Shown here: piece by piece, positions 1-7,462 of the stretch | How positions within the stretch are numbered: the stretch's first letter is position 1 | How the letters are laid out: the number at the start of each line of letters is the position of its first letter | Origin: Rhizobium sp. Q54 | GTDB taxonomy: Bacteria; Pseudomonadota; Alphaproteobacteria; SMXS01 | Length of the DNA stretch: 12,216 nucleotides | Direction of reading: 5' to 3' | Assembly: GCA_945872035.1 (NCBI GenBank) | Contig: CAMBYA010000037.1 | Location: 1-12,216 of the forward strand | Made by a program: the position numbers and the translations under genes | The notes under the pieces: generated by a model | Databases searched by the model: none | Told to the model about the DNA's origin: nothing | The model's input: only the letters and a program-made list of their open reading frames with translations

Positions 1-119
1 GGCGGCTTCATCGTCGCCATGTACTCCTTCGTCTTCATGCCGACGAAGGCCTTCCAGCCGAACACGCCGCCCAAGACGACGAAAACGGCCGCAAGCATGA
101 TGATCATTCGCCTGTTCAT
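1..119 (-). CDS. N-terminus of a probable RND efflux periplasmic adaptor (membrane fusion protein), cut by the window edge
   Basis: The minus strand reads from an ATG at 119 to the window edge without a stop, giving 39 complete residues. They begin MNRRMIIMLAAVFVVLGGVF, a short basic stretch followed by a hydrophobic segment at about residues 5-20. This looks like a signal anchor. A stretch GWKAFVGMKTKEYMATMKPP follows, ending in the proline pair that often precedes the first beta strands of AcrA/MexA-type adaptors. Such adaptors bridge an inner-membrane RND pump to an outer-membrane channel. The biotinyl-lipoyl and beta-barrel domains would lie outside the window, so the call rests on the N-terminus alone. 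It lies 63 bp downstream of the metallopeptidase gene in the same orientation. No clear ribosome binding site precedes the ATG. Confidence 0.6.
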   Translation of the reverse strand, partial: MNRRMIIMLAAVFVVLGGVFGWKAFVGMKTKEYMATMKP

Positions 120-182
120 GGCAGCATCAGTGCCATTTCACGCCCATAACGTCGAGAGGCTTATTTCGACATTCGCCGTGCA

Positions 183-605
183 TCAATCCTCGTCGGCGAT
201 GGCGGATTCCTCGATGCGCTCCATGTCTTCATCGGAGAATCCGAAATGATGGCCGATCTCGTGAATCAGGACATGCGCGATGATGTGACGGACGCTCTCT
301 TCCCGGTCGCCTTCATCCCAGTAGTCGAGGATCGGTTCACGGTAGAGGAAGATCACGTCGGGAACGCCGTCGACCACGCCGGAGACCTTGTCGAGGATGT
401 TGACGCCTTCGTACAGGCCCAGCAGGTCCCACGGGCTTTCCAGCTCCATTTCCTCGCAGACCTCGTCGTCGGGGAAGTCCTCGATGCGGATGGCGACGCC
501 CTCGCAATGTGCGCGGAAATGGGCGGGCAGCTTGTCGAATACCTCCCGCGCGATCACCTCGAATTCCTCGAGGGACGGATAGTCGTCGTCGTCACTGTCA
601 GTCAC
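183..605 (-). CDS. Small zincin-like metallopeptidase (PF06262-type)
   Basis: This 140-residue acidic protein has a zinc-protease signature HEIGHH at residues 115-120 within HVLIHEIGHHFGFSDEDME. His115 and His119 would be zinc ligands and Glu116 the catalytic base. Length and motif position near the C-terminus match the one-domain zincin family PF06262, whose physiological substrates are largely unknown. No signal peptide is visible, so it is probably cytoplasmic. The start is GTG at 605; the nearest purine-rich stretch upstream (AAGGTGGGG on the minus strand) is rather far for a ribosome binding site. An upstream ATG near 630 is out of frame and soon meets a stop. The gene lies divergent to the Kazal lipoprotein and upstream of the efflux adaptor. 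The family call is firm; the function is open. Confidence 0.88.
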   Translation of the reverse strand: MTDSDDDDYPSLEEFEVIAREVFDKLPAHFRAHCEGVAIRIEDFPDDEVCEEMELESPWDLLGLYEGVNILDKVSGVVDGVPDVIFLYREPILDYWDEGDREESVRHIIAHVLIHEIGHHFGFSDEDMERIEESAIADED

Positions 606-672
606 GGATCGCCGGCCCCACCTTCATATATGACTGCCGTATGCGCCCTGGACGGCCGCGCGTCAACCGCCG

Positions 673-702
673 TTGGCCAGCGGCGCGGAACGACGGTATG
701 GT
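673..702 (+). promoter_or_regulatory. Candidate sigma70-type promoter of the Kazal lipoprotein gene
   Basis: TTGGCC at 673-678 and TATGGT at 697-702 are separated by 18 bp, and each matches the -35 or -10 consensus at four of six positions. A start about seven bases on would leave a leader of roughly 18 nt containing the ribosome binding site GGAGA at 716-720. This is an inference from consensus matching only; GC-rich alphaproteobacterial promoters are hard to call by eye. Confidence 0.35.
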
Positions 703-726
703 GACGCAGACCAACGGAGACCGTCG

Positions 727-1152
727 ATGAAGCCCATTTCCCTGCTGTTCGTCCTGGCCGCGCTGACACTGGCCGCCTGCGCCTCGGACAAGCCGGGCGG
801 ACCCGATCCCGAGGACGCGCTGGGCAAGCCGTCGGCGGTCACCATCCCGGCGGCGTCATCGACTCCGTCCGGCATGGGCCAGGGCGAGGGCAATGCGGTG
901 ATCTGCGACACGGTGGCCGGATTTTCCTGCCCCGATGGCCAGTACTGCAAGTTCGACGGCGGCAGCTGCGGCATCGAGAAGCGCACCGGTGTGTGCGTCG
1001 CCAAGCCGCAGATCTGCACGAGGGACTACCGCCCGCAATGCGGCTGCGACGGCAAGACCTACGGCAACGCCTGCGGCGCCGCGGCCGAGGGCAAGAACAT
1101 CGACTACGAGGGTGAGTGCAAGCCGGCCGAGGGTGCCGAGCCGGCCAAATAG
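727..1152 (+). CDS. Kazal-domain lipoprotein (putative serine protease inhibitor)
   Basis: The ATG at 727 is chosen because GGAGA (716-720) lies six bases upstream and because it gives a clean lipoprotein signal, MKPISLLFVLAALTLAAC, with lipobox LAAC and lipidated Cys18. The +2 residue is Ala, which predicts outer-membrane sorting. The 141-residue product has a Pro/Gly/Ser-rich linker (about 20-55), then a cysteine-rich part. Cys60, 68, 74 and 81 precede a Kazal-like domain with Cys90, 97, 105, 107, 116 and 131 around CGCDGKTYGNAC. Kazal domains inhibit serine proteases by presenting a reactive loop. An envelope-anchored inhibitor could guard against secreted or host proteases, but that is inference, as is any specificity. 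The gene is monocistronic: it diverges from the metallopeptidase gene and converges with the ligase gene. Confidence 0.88.
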   Translation: MKPISLLFVLAALTLAACASDKPGGPDPEDALGKPSAVTIPAASSTPSGMGQGEGNAVICDTVAGFSCPDGQYCKFDGGSCGIEKRTGVCVAKPQICTRDYRPQCGCDGKTYGNACGAAAEGKNIDYEGECKPAEGAEPAK

Positions 1153-1184
1153 CGCTAGGCCCACCCCACCAGTCCCTCCCAAAT

Positions 1185-1348
1185 TGTCATCCCCGCCAAG
1201 CGAAGCGCGAGCGGGGATCTATGTCGATGAAGGATGCGCCGTCGGCCGCAAGTTGGCCAATTTACGCGCGGAGAGATAGGCCCCCGATCGCAAGTCTCTC
1301 AGCCGCGAACCTGCCGGTTCGTGGGCTCGGCTAGCGTAGGGGATGACA
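1185..1348. repeat. Composite inverted-repeat (REP/BIME-like) intergenic element
   Basis: The gap between the convergent Kazal and ligase genes (1153-1368) holds no credible gene but is highly structured. TGTCATCCCC at 1185-1194 and its exact reverse complement GGGGATGACA at 1339-1348 bound a block of about 164 bp. Near the left end, ATCCCCGC (1189-1196) pairs with GCGGGGAT (1211-1218) across a 14-nt loop. Near the right end, CGAACC (1306-1311) pairs with GGTTCG (1316-1321) across a 4-nt loop, with a further AGCC (1301-1304) and GGCT (1324-1327) pairing outside. GTCATCCCCGC-type hairpins are typical of dispersed palindromic elements in alphaproteobacterial genomes. The element may also work as a two-way terminator for the converging genes, although no T-run follows. 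Whether it is multicopy cannot be seen here. Confidence 0.55.
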
Positions 1349-1368
1349 GGGAGAGAAAGCGGCTCGCA

Positions 1369-2946
1369 CTACTCCAGCATCGTCTCCAGCAGCCCCAGCT
1401 CGTCCGCCTCCCTCGGCGGCTTGTCCCATCTGATCCGGTTGATCCGGGGAAACCGCATGGCGACGCCGGACTTGTGCCGCGTGGAACGCTGCAAACCCTC
1501 GAACGCCACTTCCAGTACCAGGCCCTTGTCGGGCTCATGGGTCACTTCGCGGACCGGGCCGAAGCTGTTGATGGTGTTGTCGCGTACGAACCTGTCGAGC
1601 CGCTTCAGCTCGTCGTCGGTGAAGCCGAAATAGGCCTTGCCCACCGGTACCAGCGCGCCGTCCTTCCAGACGCCGAACGTATAGTCGGAATAGAACGACG
1701 ACCGCCGGCCGCTGCCGCGCTGGGCATAGAGCAGCACTGCGTCGACCAGGAACGGGTCGCGCTTCCATTTCCACCAGTAGCCTTTCGGCCGGCCGGCGAG
1801 ATACGGGCTGTCGCCGCGCTTCAGCATGACGCCCTCGACGCTCTCGGCCTCGGCATGGCCGCGCAGTTCGGTGAGGTCGTCGAAATTCGCGAAGGGGATC
1901 AGCGGCGACAGGCCGATGCGCGGCTCGCCCCGCGCTGCGACCCAGGCTTCGAGCCGTTCCCGGCGCTCGTCGAAGGGCAGCGGACGCAGATCCTCGCCGT
2001 CCTCGACCAGCAGGTCGTAGACCCGCAGGCCGGCGGGAAACTCGGCAAGCTGCTTCTTGCCCACGGTCTTGCGGTTCAGCCGCTGCTGCAGGTCGGAGAA
2101 CGGCGCCACCGCGCCGCCGCGCACGACCAGCAGCTCGCCGTCGATGGCGGCCTCGAACCGCATGGCCTCGATCAGGTCGGGGAACGAACCCGAGATATCC
2201 TCGCCGGTGCGGCTGTAGAGCCGCTTCACGCCGCCTTCGGACACCGCCTGCACCCGGATGCCGTCCCATTTCCATTCCGCCCGGTAGTCGGCCGGGTCCA
2301 TCCTGGCGAAATCCGCCTCCTCGACCGGATGCGACAGCATCACCGGCCGGAACGGGGCGAGGGTGCCGTGCTCGGGGCGTTCGGCAAGGCCGTCCGCCCA
2401 GGCGAACAGGTCCAGATAGGGCGGCTCCAGTCCATGCCAGACCTCCTCCACCTCGGCGATGTCCAGGCTGCCATACTGGGCCAGCGCCTGCTTGGCGAGG
2501 CGGGCGGAGACGCCGATGCGCATGGCGCCGGTGATCAGCTTCAGCAGCGCCCAGCGCCCGGTTTCGTCCAGCGCGTCGAGCCAGCCTGCGATTCGCCCCG
2601 GCATGTCGAGCTTCGACGTCCGGTCCAGTTCCTCGACGATCTCCGACAGGTCGGGGACGCGGTTGACGCCGGGGCGCACCGGCCACATCAGCGCGATGGT
2701 CTCGGCGGTGTCGCCCACATAGTCGCGCGACCAGCGGAACAGCGCCGGGTCGGCGCGCTCCTCGATCAGGCCGCGGATCATGGCCGGCTTGGCGTGTTTG
2801 AAGTCCAGCGTGCCGGTCATGGCGGCCAGCGCATAGCCCCGGTCCGGATCGGGCACGTGGCGGAAATAGTCGACGATCAGCGCCAGCTTGTCGTTACGGC
2901 CCGGCGTGTATGACAGGCGGTCGAGCAACTCGGCGAAACGGTTCAC
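1369..2946 (-). CDS. ATP-dependent DNA ligase of the ligase-associated repair cluster (cisplatin damage response type)
   Basis: This 525-residue enzyme would seal DNA nicks using ATP through a lysyl-AMP intermediate. An N-terminal helical DNA-binding domain (about 1-195) is followed by the nucleotidyltransferase core. Visible are motif I EWKWDGIR with nucleophile Lys226, SRTGED (245-250), motif III IDGELL (268-273), VYDLL (309-313), motif IV EGVMLKR (371-377) and motif V WWKWKRD (391-397). The OB-fold domain then ends with motif VI-like FPRINRIRWDK (499-509). The domain order and neighbours match the TIGR04120-type ligase found with the exonuclease, Lhr-Core helicase and PdeM. It starts at GTG 2946, sharing GTGA with the stop of the upstream exonuclease gene, and GGAGAG lies just upstream; the two are probably translationally coupled. 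No catalytic residue appears to be missing. Confidence 0.95.
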   Translation of the reverse strand: MNRFAELLDRLSYTPGRNDKLALIVDYFRHVPDPDRGYALAAMTGTLDFKHAKPAMIRGLIEERADPALFRWSRDYVGDTAETIALMWPVRPGVNRVPDLSEIVEELDRTSKLDMPGRIAGWLDALDETGRWALLKLITGAMRIGVSARLAKQALAQYGSLDIAEVEEVWHGLEPPYLDLFAWADGLAERPEHGTLAPFRPVMLSHPVEEADFARMDPADYRAEWKWDGIRVQAVSEGGVKRLYSRTGEDISGSFPDLIEAMRFEAAIDGELLVVRGGAVAPFSDLQQRLNRKTVGKKQLAEFPAGLRVYDLLVEDGEDLRPLPFDERRERLEAWVAARGEPRIGLSPLIPFANFDDLTELRGHAEAESVEGVMLKRGDSPYLAGRPKGYWWKWKRDPFLVDAVLLYAQRGSGRRSSFYSDYTFGVWKDGALVPVGKAYFGFTDDELKRLDRFVRDNTINSFGPVREVTHEPDKGLVLEVAFEGLQRSTRHKSGVAMRFPRINRIRWDKPPREADELGLLETMLE

Positions 2947-4007
2947 GCGGGCTCTCCGGCGGCGTCTTCGGCGGATTTCAAATTGTCGCCCTGCGGGCCC
3001 TCGCCGTCCTCCTCGTCATAGCCGGCGAGATGCAGCGGCCGGGCCTTCAGGCCGTTCAGCCCGGCCCAGTGCACCAGCGGTTCCTCGCGGCCATGGGTCA
3101 CCCATACCTCCTGCGGCGACAGCTCCAGCAGCGTGCCGGTCAGCTCGTCCCAGTCGGCGTGGTCGGAGATGACCAGCGGCAGTTCGATGCCGCCCTGCCG
3201 CGCCCGGGCGCGCACCCGCATCCAGCCGCTGGCGAAGGCGTTCACCGGCTCGGGCAGCCGCCGGCTCCAGCGGTCGCCCAGCGCCGAGGGCGGTGCGATG
3301 ACGATCTTGCTCATCATCTCGCCCTTCACCGCGTCCTTGGTCAGCCGCAGGTCGCCCAGTTCGACGCCGAGGCTTTCATAGAGCGAGCACAACTTCTCCA
3401 TGGCGCCGTGGATATAGACCGGCGCGTCATAGCCGCCCTGGCGCAGCAGCGTGATGATCCGCTGCGCCTTGCCCAGCGCATAGGCGCCGATCAGCACGCA
3501 GCGTTCGGGGAACACGTCCAGCATGTGCAGCGCCTTGGCCACCTCCTTGCCGTCGTCGGGGTGGCGGAAGACGGGGAGGCCGAAGGTCGCCTCGGTGATG
3601 AACACGTCGCACGGCACCGGCTCGAACGGCGCGCATGTCGGATCGGGCCGCCGCTTATAGTCGCCGGAGACGACGATGCGCCGCCCATGGGCCTCGATCA
3701 CCGCCTGGGCGCTGCCCAGCACGTGCCCGGCCGGCGACAGCCAGACCGTGGCGTCGCCGATCCGGTGTCTTTCTCCGTAACGGGCGGCCTGCTGCGACGG
3801 CGTGAAATCCGCGCCGTAGCGCGCGCCCATGATGGCCAGCGTCTCCTTCGTCGCCAGCACCGAGCCGTGCCCTGCGCGGGCATGGTCCGAATGGCCATGC
3901 GTCACCACGGCCCTGGGCGACGGGCGCGTCGGGTCGATATAGAAATCGCCGGGCGGGCAATAGAGACCCTTCGGCGTCGGGCAGACGATGTCGGTGAAGG
4001 CTTTCAT
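2943..4007 (-). CDS. Ligase-associated DNA exonuclease (metallo-beta-lactamase / beta-CASP-like fold)
   Basis: The product resembles the TIGR04122 exonuclease, related to SNM1/CPSF-type nucleases. Such enzymes process DNA ends with two metal ions. With the start at 4007, metal-binding motif HGHSDH is at residues 37-42, followed by PAGHVLGSA (92-100), SGDYKRR (114-120), TEATFGLP (138-145), SDHADW (281-286) and THGRE (304-308). The frame stays open to an ATG at 4082, with another at 4055. I prefer 4007 (354 residues) because it puts the conserved GLYCPPGDFYID about 13 residues from the N-terminus, as in relatives, and leaves the LexA-type box (4065-4079) outside the gene. No strong ribosome binding site marks any of the three starts. 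The stop overlaps the ligase start by four bases, so the pair forms one operon. Confidence 0.92.
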   Translation of the reverse strand: MKAFTDIVCPTPKGLYCPPGDFYIDPTRPSPRAVVTHGHSDHARAGHGSVLATKETLAIMGARYGADFTPSQQAARYGERHRIGDATVWLSPAGHVLGSAQAVIEAHGRRIVVSGDYKRRPDPTCAPFEPVPCDVFITEATFGLPVFRHPDDGKEVAKALHMLDVFPERCVLIGAYALGKAQRIITLLRQGGYDAPVYIHGAMEKLCSLYESLGVELGDLRLTKDAVKGEMMSKIVIAPPSALGDRWSRRLPEPVNAFASGWMRVRARARQGGIELPLVISDHADWDELTGTLLELSPQEVWVTHGREEPLVHWAGLNGLKARPLHLAGYDEEDGEGPQGDNLKSAEDAAGEPA

Positions 4008-4064
4008 GAAGGAAAGAACATCAGGCGCCGCGGTTTCGTTGCAAGGGACGGGCATAAAGCACCT

Positions 4065-4079
4065 GTTCCCATTCTGTTC
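4065..4079. promoter_or_regulatory. Putative LexA (SOS) box, GTTC-N7-GTTC
   Basis: GTTCCCATTCTGTTC is an exact match to the direct-repeat LexA operator GTTC-N7-GTTC established for several alphaproteobacteria. It lies in the gap between the leftward exonuclease-ligase pair and the rightward helicase-pdeM pair, 19 bases before the helicase ATG. A weak -35/-10 pair for the helicase, TGTTCC (4064-4069) and TAGATT (4088-4093) with an 18-bp spacer, would put the box over the -35 and give a nearly leaderless message. The position between divergent DNA repair genes makes chance unlikely. The motif has only eight fixed bases, so chance remains possible. Confidence 0.7.
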
Positions 4080-4098
4080 CATTCCGGTAGATTAGGCC

Positions 4099-6639
4099 AT
4101 GGATTCGTCGCACCCGCTTCCCGTGTCGCTGCCGCCCGTGTTCCGGGAGTGGTTCGCCGCGCGCGGCTGGGCGATCCGGCGGCACCAGCAGGAACTGCTG
4201 GATCTGGCGGAAAGCGGACGCTCGGCGCTGCTGGTCGCGCCGACGGGCGCGGGCAAGACGCTGGCCGGCTTCCTGCCGCCGCTGATCGAGCTGTACCACG
4301 AGCTGCAGGGGCCGCCCGCCCAGCGAAGACGCGGCCTGCACACGCTCTACATCTCGCCGCTCAAGGCGTTGGCCGTCGACATCGCCCGCAATCTGGAGGC
4401 GCCGTCGAAGGAGATGAGGCTGGGCGTGCGGATCGAGACCCGCACCGGCGACACGCCCATCGAGAAGCGTGCGCGCCAGCGCCACGATCCGCCTGACATA
4501 TTGCTCACCACGCCCGAACAGCTCGCCCTGCTGCTGTCGCACAAGGACGCGGGCGACCTGTTCGGCGGGCTGCGCACCATCGTGCTCGACGAGCTGCACG
4601 CCATCGAGAACACCAAGCGCGGCGACCTGCTGGCGTTGGGCCTCGGCCGCCTGGCAAGCATCGCCCCGCAGGCAAGGCGCGTCGGCCTGTCCGCCACGGT
4701 CGCCGATCCGGACCGGCTGCGGCGCTACCTGGTGCCACAGTTCGTCGGCCACGAACGCATGGCCGATCTGGTGGTGGCCGATCCGGGCGCGGCGCCCGAG
4801 GTCGCCATCCTGCGGACCCGCGAGCGGATTCCGTGGGCCGGCCACCGCGGCGCCTACGCCATGCCCGACATCATGGCCGCGATCAAGGCGGTGCGCTCGG
4901 CGTTGCTGTTCGTCAACACCCGCTCGCAGGCCGAGGCCAGCTTCCAGGCGCTGTGGCAGCTGAACGACGAGAACCTGCCCATCGCGCTGCATCACGGCTC
5001 GCTGTCGGTGGAGCAGCGGCGCAAGGTCGAGCAGGCCATGACCCTGGGGAAGCTGCGGGCCGTCGTCTGTACCTCGACGCTGGAGCTGGGCGTCGACTGG
5101 GGCGCCATCGACCTGGTCATCCAGCTCGGCGCACCCAAGGGCTCGTCGCGCATGATGCAGCGGATCGGCCGCTCCAACCACCGGCTGGACGAGTCGTCGC
5201 AGGCGCTGTTCGTGCCCACCAACCGGTTCGAGGTGCTGGAATGCGTCGCCGCCAAGCAGGCCATCGAGGAGGGAATCCAGGACGGCGACCTGCCGCGCCC
5301 CGGCGGCCTCGACGTGCTGGCCCAGCATGTGGTCGGCCGCGGCTGCGCCGAGCCGTTCGACATGGACACGCTCTACGAGGAGATCACCGCGGCCGCGCCC
5401 TACGCTCATCTCGATCGCCAGACCGTCGAGCGGGTCGTCGACTTCGCGGCGACCGGCGGCTATGCGCTGCGCCGCTACGAGCAGTACCACAAGCTGGAGC
5501 GGCTGGCCGACGGCCGCTACACCATCGCCTCGCGCAAGGCGGCGCAGCAATACCGGCTGAACGTGGGCACCATCGTCGAGGCGCCGATGATCAAGCTCCG
5601 CTCCATCCGGCGCGGCGGCAAGGCGCGCGGGACCGGCGCCGCGCCCCAGGTCACCCATGTGGCGGGCAAGCCGGTCGGCCGCGCCGGGTTCCACATCGGC
5701 GAGGTCGAGGAATGGTTCATCGAGCAGCTCCGCCCCGGCGACACCTTCCTGTTCGCCGGGCAGGTCTGGCGCTTCGAGGGCATGGCCGAGAACGAGGCCT
5801 ATGCCTCGAAGACCGAGGAGAAGGAGCCCATGGTGCCGTCCTACATGGGCGGCAAGTTCCCGCTATCGACGTTCCTCGCCTCCCGCGTCCGCGCCCTGCT
5901 GGCCGATCCGGAACAGTGGCGCTTCCTGCCGGGCCAGGTGAGCTGGTGGCTGGATCTCCAGCGCGCCAAGTCGTCGATCCCCAAGGCCGAGCAGATGCTG
6001 GTCGAGACGTTTCCGCGCGGATCGCGCCACTATCTCGCGTGCTATCCGTTCGAGGGACGCCTCGCGCACCAGACCCTCGGCATGCTGCTTACCCAGCGGC
6101 TCGAGAAGATGCGAATGCGGCCCATGGGCTTCATGGCCAACGACTACGCGCTCACCGTCTGGGCGCTGGGCGACATGTCCCGGTTGGACATGCACCTTCT
6201 GTTCTCCGACGAGGGCGTCGGCGACGGGCTCGACGCGTGGATGGCGGATTCCAACCTGCTGAAACGCACCTTCCGCACCTGTGCCACCATCGCCGGCCTG
6301 ATCGATCGGCGGCATCCGGGCCACGAGAAGACCGGCCGGCAGATGATGGTGAACTCGGATCTCATCTATGAGGTGTTGGGACGGCACGAGCCCGACCATA
6401 TCCTGTTGCAGGCGACCCGCGAGGACGTGTCGGCGGGCCTGCTCGACCTGGCGCGCATGCGCCAGCTGCTGGAGCGGATTCGGCCGGCCGGGCGCATCCT
6501 GCATCGCACGCTGGCGCAGATCTCGCCGCTGGCGGTGCCGCTGATGATGGAAATCGGCCGGGAATCGATCGGTGGCGAGGCGAACGAGGATTTGCTGGCG
6601 GAAGTGGCTGACGAGTTCATGGAGATCCTGAATGGCTGA
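4099..6639 (+). CDS. Ligase-associated DEXH-box DNA helicase (Lhr-Core type)
   Basis: This 846-residue superfamily 2 helicase would translocate on single-stranded DNA with ATP. The first RecA-like domain has a Q-motif-like RRHQQELL (27-34), Walker A APTGAGKT (47-54), TTPEQLALLLS (137-147), motif II DELH (164-167) and motif III SAT (198-200). The second has LLFVNTRSQAE (269-279), CTSTLELGVDWG (324-335) and motif VI QRIGRSNH (354-361). A long C-terminal part, about 380 onward, would hold the winged-helix and Lhr-specific domains. Its length and neighbours fit TIGR04121, the Lhr-Core helicase of the ligase cluster, and not full-length Lhr of about 1,500 residues. The ATG at 4099 has no clear ribosome binding site, but the protein aligns with the family from there. 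The 3' end overlaps pdeM by eight bases. Confidence 0.95.
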   Translation: MDSSHPLPVSLPPVFREWFAARGWAIRRHQQELLDLAESGRSALLVAPTGAGKTLAGFLPPLIELYHELQGPPAQRRRGLHTLYISPLKALAVDIARNLEAPSKEMRLGVRIETRTGDTPIEKRARQRHDPPDILLTTPEQLALLLSHKDAGDLFGGLRTIVLDELHAIENTKRGDLLALGLGRLASIAPQARRVGLSATVADPDRLRRYLVPQFVGHERMADLVVADPGAAPEVAILRTRERIPWAGHRGAYAMPDIMAAIKAVRSALLFVNTRSQAEASFQALWQLNDENLPIALHHGSLSVEQRRKVEQAMTLGKLRAVVCTSTLELGVDWGAIDLVIQLGAPKGSSRMMQRIGRSNHRLDESSQALFVPTNRFEVLECVAAKQAIEEGIQDGDLPRPGGLDVLAQHVVGRGCAEPFDMDTLYEEITAAAPYAHLDRQTVERVVDFAATGGYALRRYEQYHKLERLADGRYTIASRKAAQQYRLNVGTIVEAPMIKLRSIRRGGKARGTGAAPQVTHVAGKPVGRAGFHIGEVEEWFIEQLRPGDTFLFAGQVWRFEGMAENEAYASKTEEKEPMVPSYMGGKFPLSTFLASRVRALLADPEQWRFLPGQVSWWLDLQRAKSSIPKAEQMLVETFPRGSRHYLACYPFEGRLAHQTLGMLLTQRLEKMRMRPMGFMANDYALTVWALGDMSRLDMHLLFSDEGVGDGLDAWMADSNLLKRTFRTCATIAGLIDRRHPGHEKTGRQMMVNSDLIYEVLGRHEPDHILLQATREDVSAGLLDLARMRQLLERIRPAGRILHRTLAQISPLAVPLMMEIGRESIGGEANEDLLAEVADEFMEILNG

Positions 6640-7330
6640 AGCAGCGGCGGCGGGCGAGCTGGCGACGGCCTTGGTCAACGGCGCCGGGCTCGTGTTCGAC
6701 CGGTCGGGCGCGGCGTGGTGGCCGGAGGAACGGCTGCTCGTCGTCGCCGACCTGCATTTCGAGAAGGGATCGTCATTCGCCGCGCGTCGCGGCGTGCTGC
6801 TGCCGCCTTACGACACCCGCGAAACCCTGGCGCGGCTCGAGGCTGCCTGCGCGGTCTACCGGCCGAAAACCGTGATCGCGCTCGGCGACAGCTTCCACGA
6901 CCTGGGCGCCGCCGGACGGCTGGGAATCGACGAACTGGCCTCCATCCGGGCGCTGACCGGAGGCCGCGACTGGTACTGGATCGAGGGCAATCACGACCCC
7001 AAGCCGCCCGAGAACCTGGGCGGATGGTGCGTCGCCATGCTGGCTTGCGGACCGCTCACCTTCCGCCATCTGCCGCAACAGGGCGACCAGCCGGGCGAGG
7101 TCGCCGGCCATCTGCATCCGGCGGCACGGGTGACGGTGCGCGGGCGCGGCCTGCGCCGCCGCTGCTTCGTCACGGACGGCAGCCGGCTGATCCTGCCGTC
7201 ATTCGGCGCTTATACCGGCGGCCTCGACGTCCGTGACCCCGCCTTCGCCGGCCTGCTCGCCCCGCGCTTCCACGCATGGATGATCGGGCAGGACCGGGTT
7301 TATCCGGTGGCGAGCGGGAAGCTATCGTAA
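6632..7330 (+). CDS. pdeM: Ligase-associated DNA damage response endonuclease PdeM (metallophosphoesterase)
   Basis: This 232-residue calcineurin-like metallophosphoesterase has the expected metal-site motifs in order: ADLHFEKG (39-46, Asp40 and His42), GDSFHD (85-90), GNHD (119-122) and GHLHP (159-163). The family (TIGR04123) consists of manganese-dependent DNA nucleases that accompany the Lhr-Core helicase, exonuclease and ligase. The ATG at 6632 lies inside the helicase gene, eight bases before the end of its stop codon, with GGAG at 6621-6624 as ribosome binding site. This predicts translational coupling and balanced amounts of helicase and nuclease. No signal peptide is present, so it should act in the cytoplasm. 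All predicted metal ligands are intact. Confidence 0.93.
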   Translation: MAEAAAAGELATALVNGAGLVFDRSGAAWWPEERLLVVADLHFEKGSSFAARRGVLLPPYDTRETLARLEAACAVYRPKTVIALGDSFHDLGAAGRLGIDELASIRALTGGRDWYWIEGNHDPKPPENLGGWCVAMLACGPLTFRHLPQQGDQPGEVAGHLHPAARVTVRGRGLRRRCFVTDGSRLILPSFGAYTGGLDVRDPAFAGLLAPRFHAWMIGQDRVYPVASGKLS

Positions 7331-7462
7331 CGGTTGCATGCGCGCGTCCCTTTCGCGCTTAATCGTCGCGGGTTCATCGTGTCGGAGGGCAGCGACCGAG
7401 TGACTGGTCCGGAAACATTCCATCAGACGGGCGGATCGCGCATCCGTGACCGGACCGCGGCG

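Noticed and set aside
19..249. Plus-strand frame of 76 codons at the left edge
   Set aside because: It overlaps the adaptor N-terminus and the 3' end of the zincin gene on the other strand and has no recognisable features.
673..726. TTG-initiated N-terminal extension of the Kazal lipoprotein
   Set aside because: It would place 18 residues ahead of a perfect lipoprotein signal peptide; ATG 727 has a well-spaced GGAGA.
1234..2913. Long plus-strand open frame (559 codons) opposite the DNA ligase gene
   Set aside because: It mirrors the ligase codons in GC-rich DNA, has low-complexity Arg/Gly/Ala/Gln-rich composition and no recognisable domain, while the minus strand has every ligase motif.
2910..4496. 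Plus-strand open frame (528 codons) spanning the exonuclease gene and helicase start
   Set aside because: It crosses two well-supported genes and the divergent promoter, and its product resembles no family.
4021..5694. Long minus-strand open frame (557 codons) opposite the helicase gene
   Set aside because: It is antisense to conserved helicase motifs, of repetitive composition, with no domain; it also overlaps the exonuclease start region.
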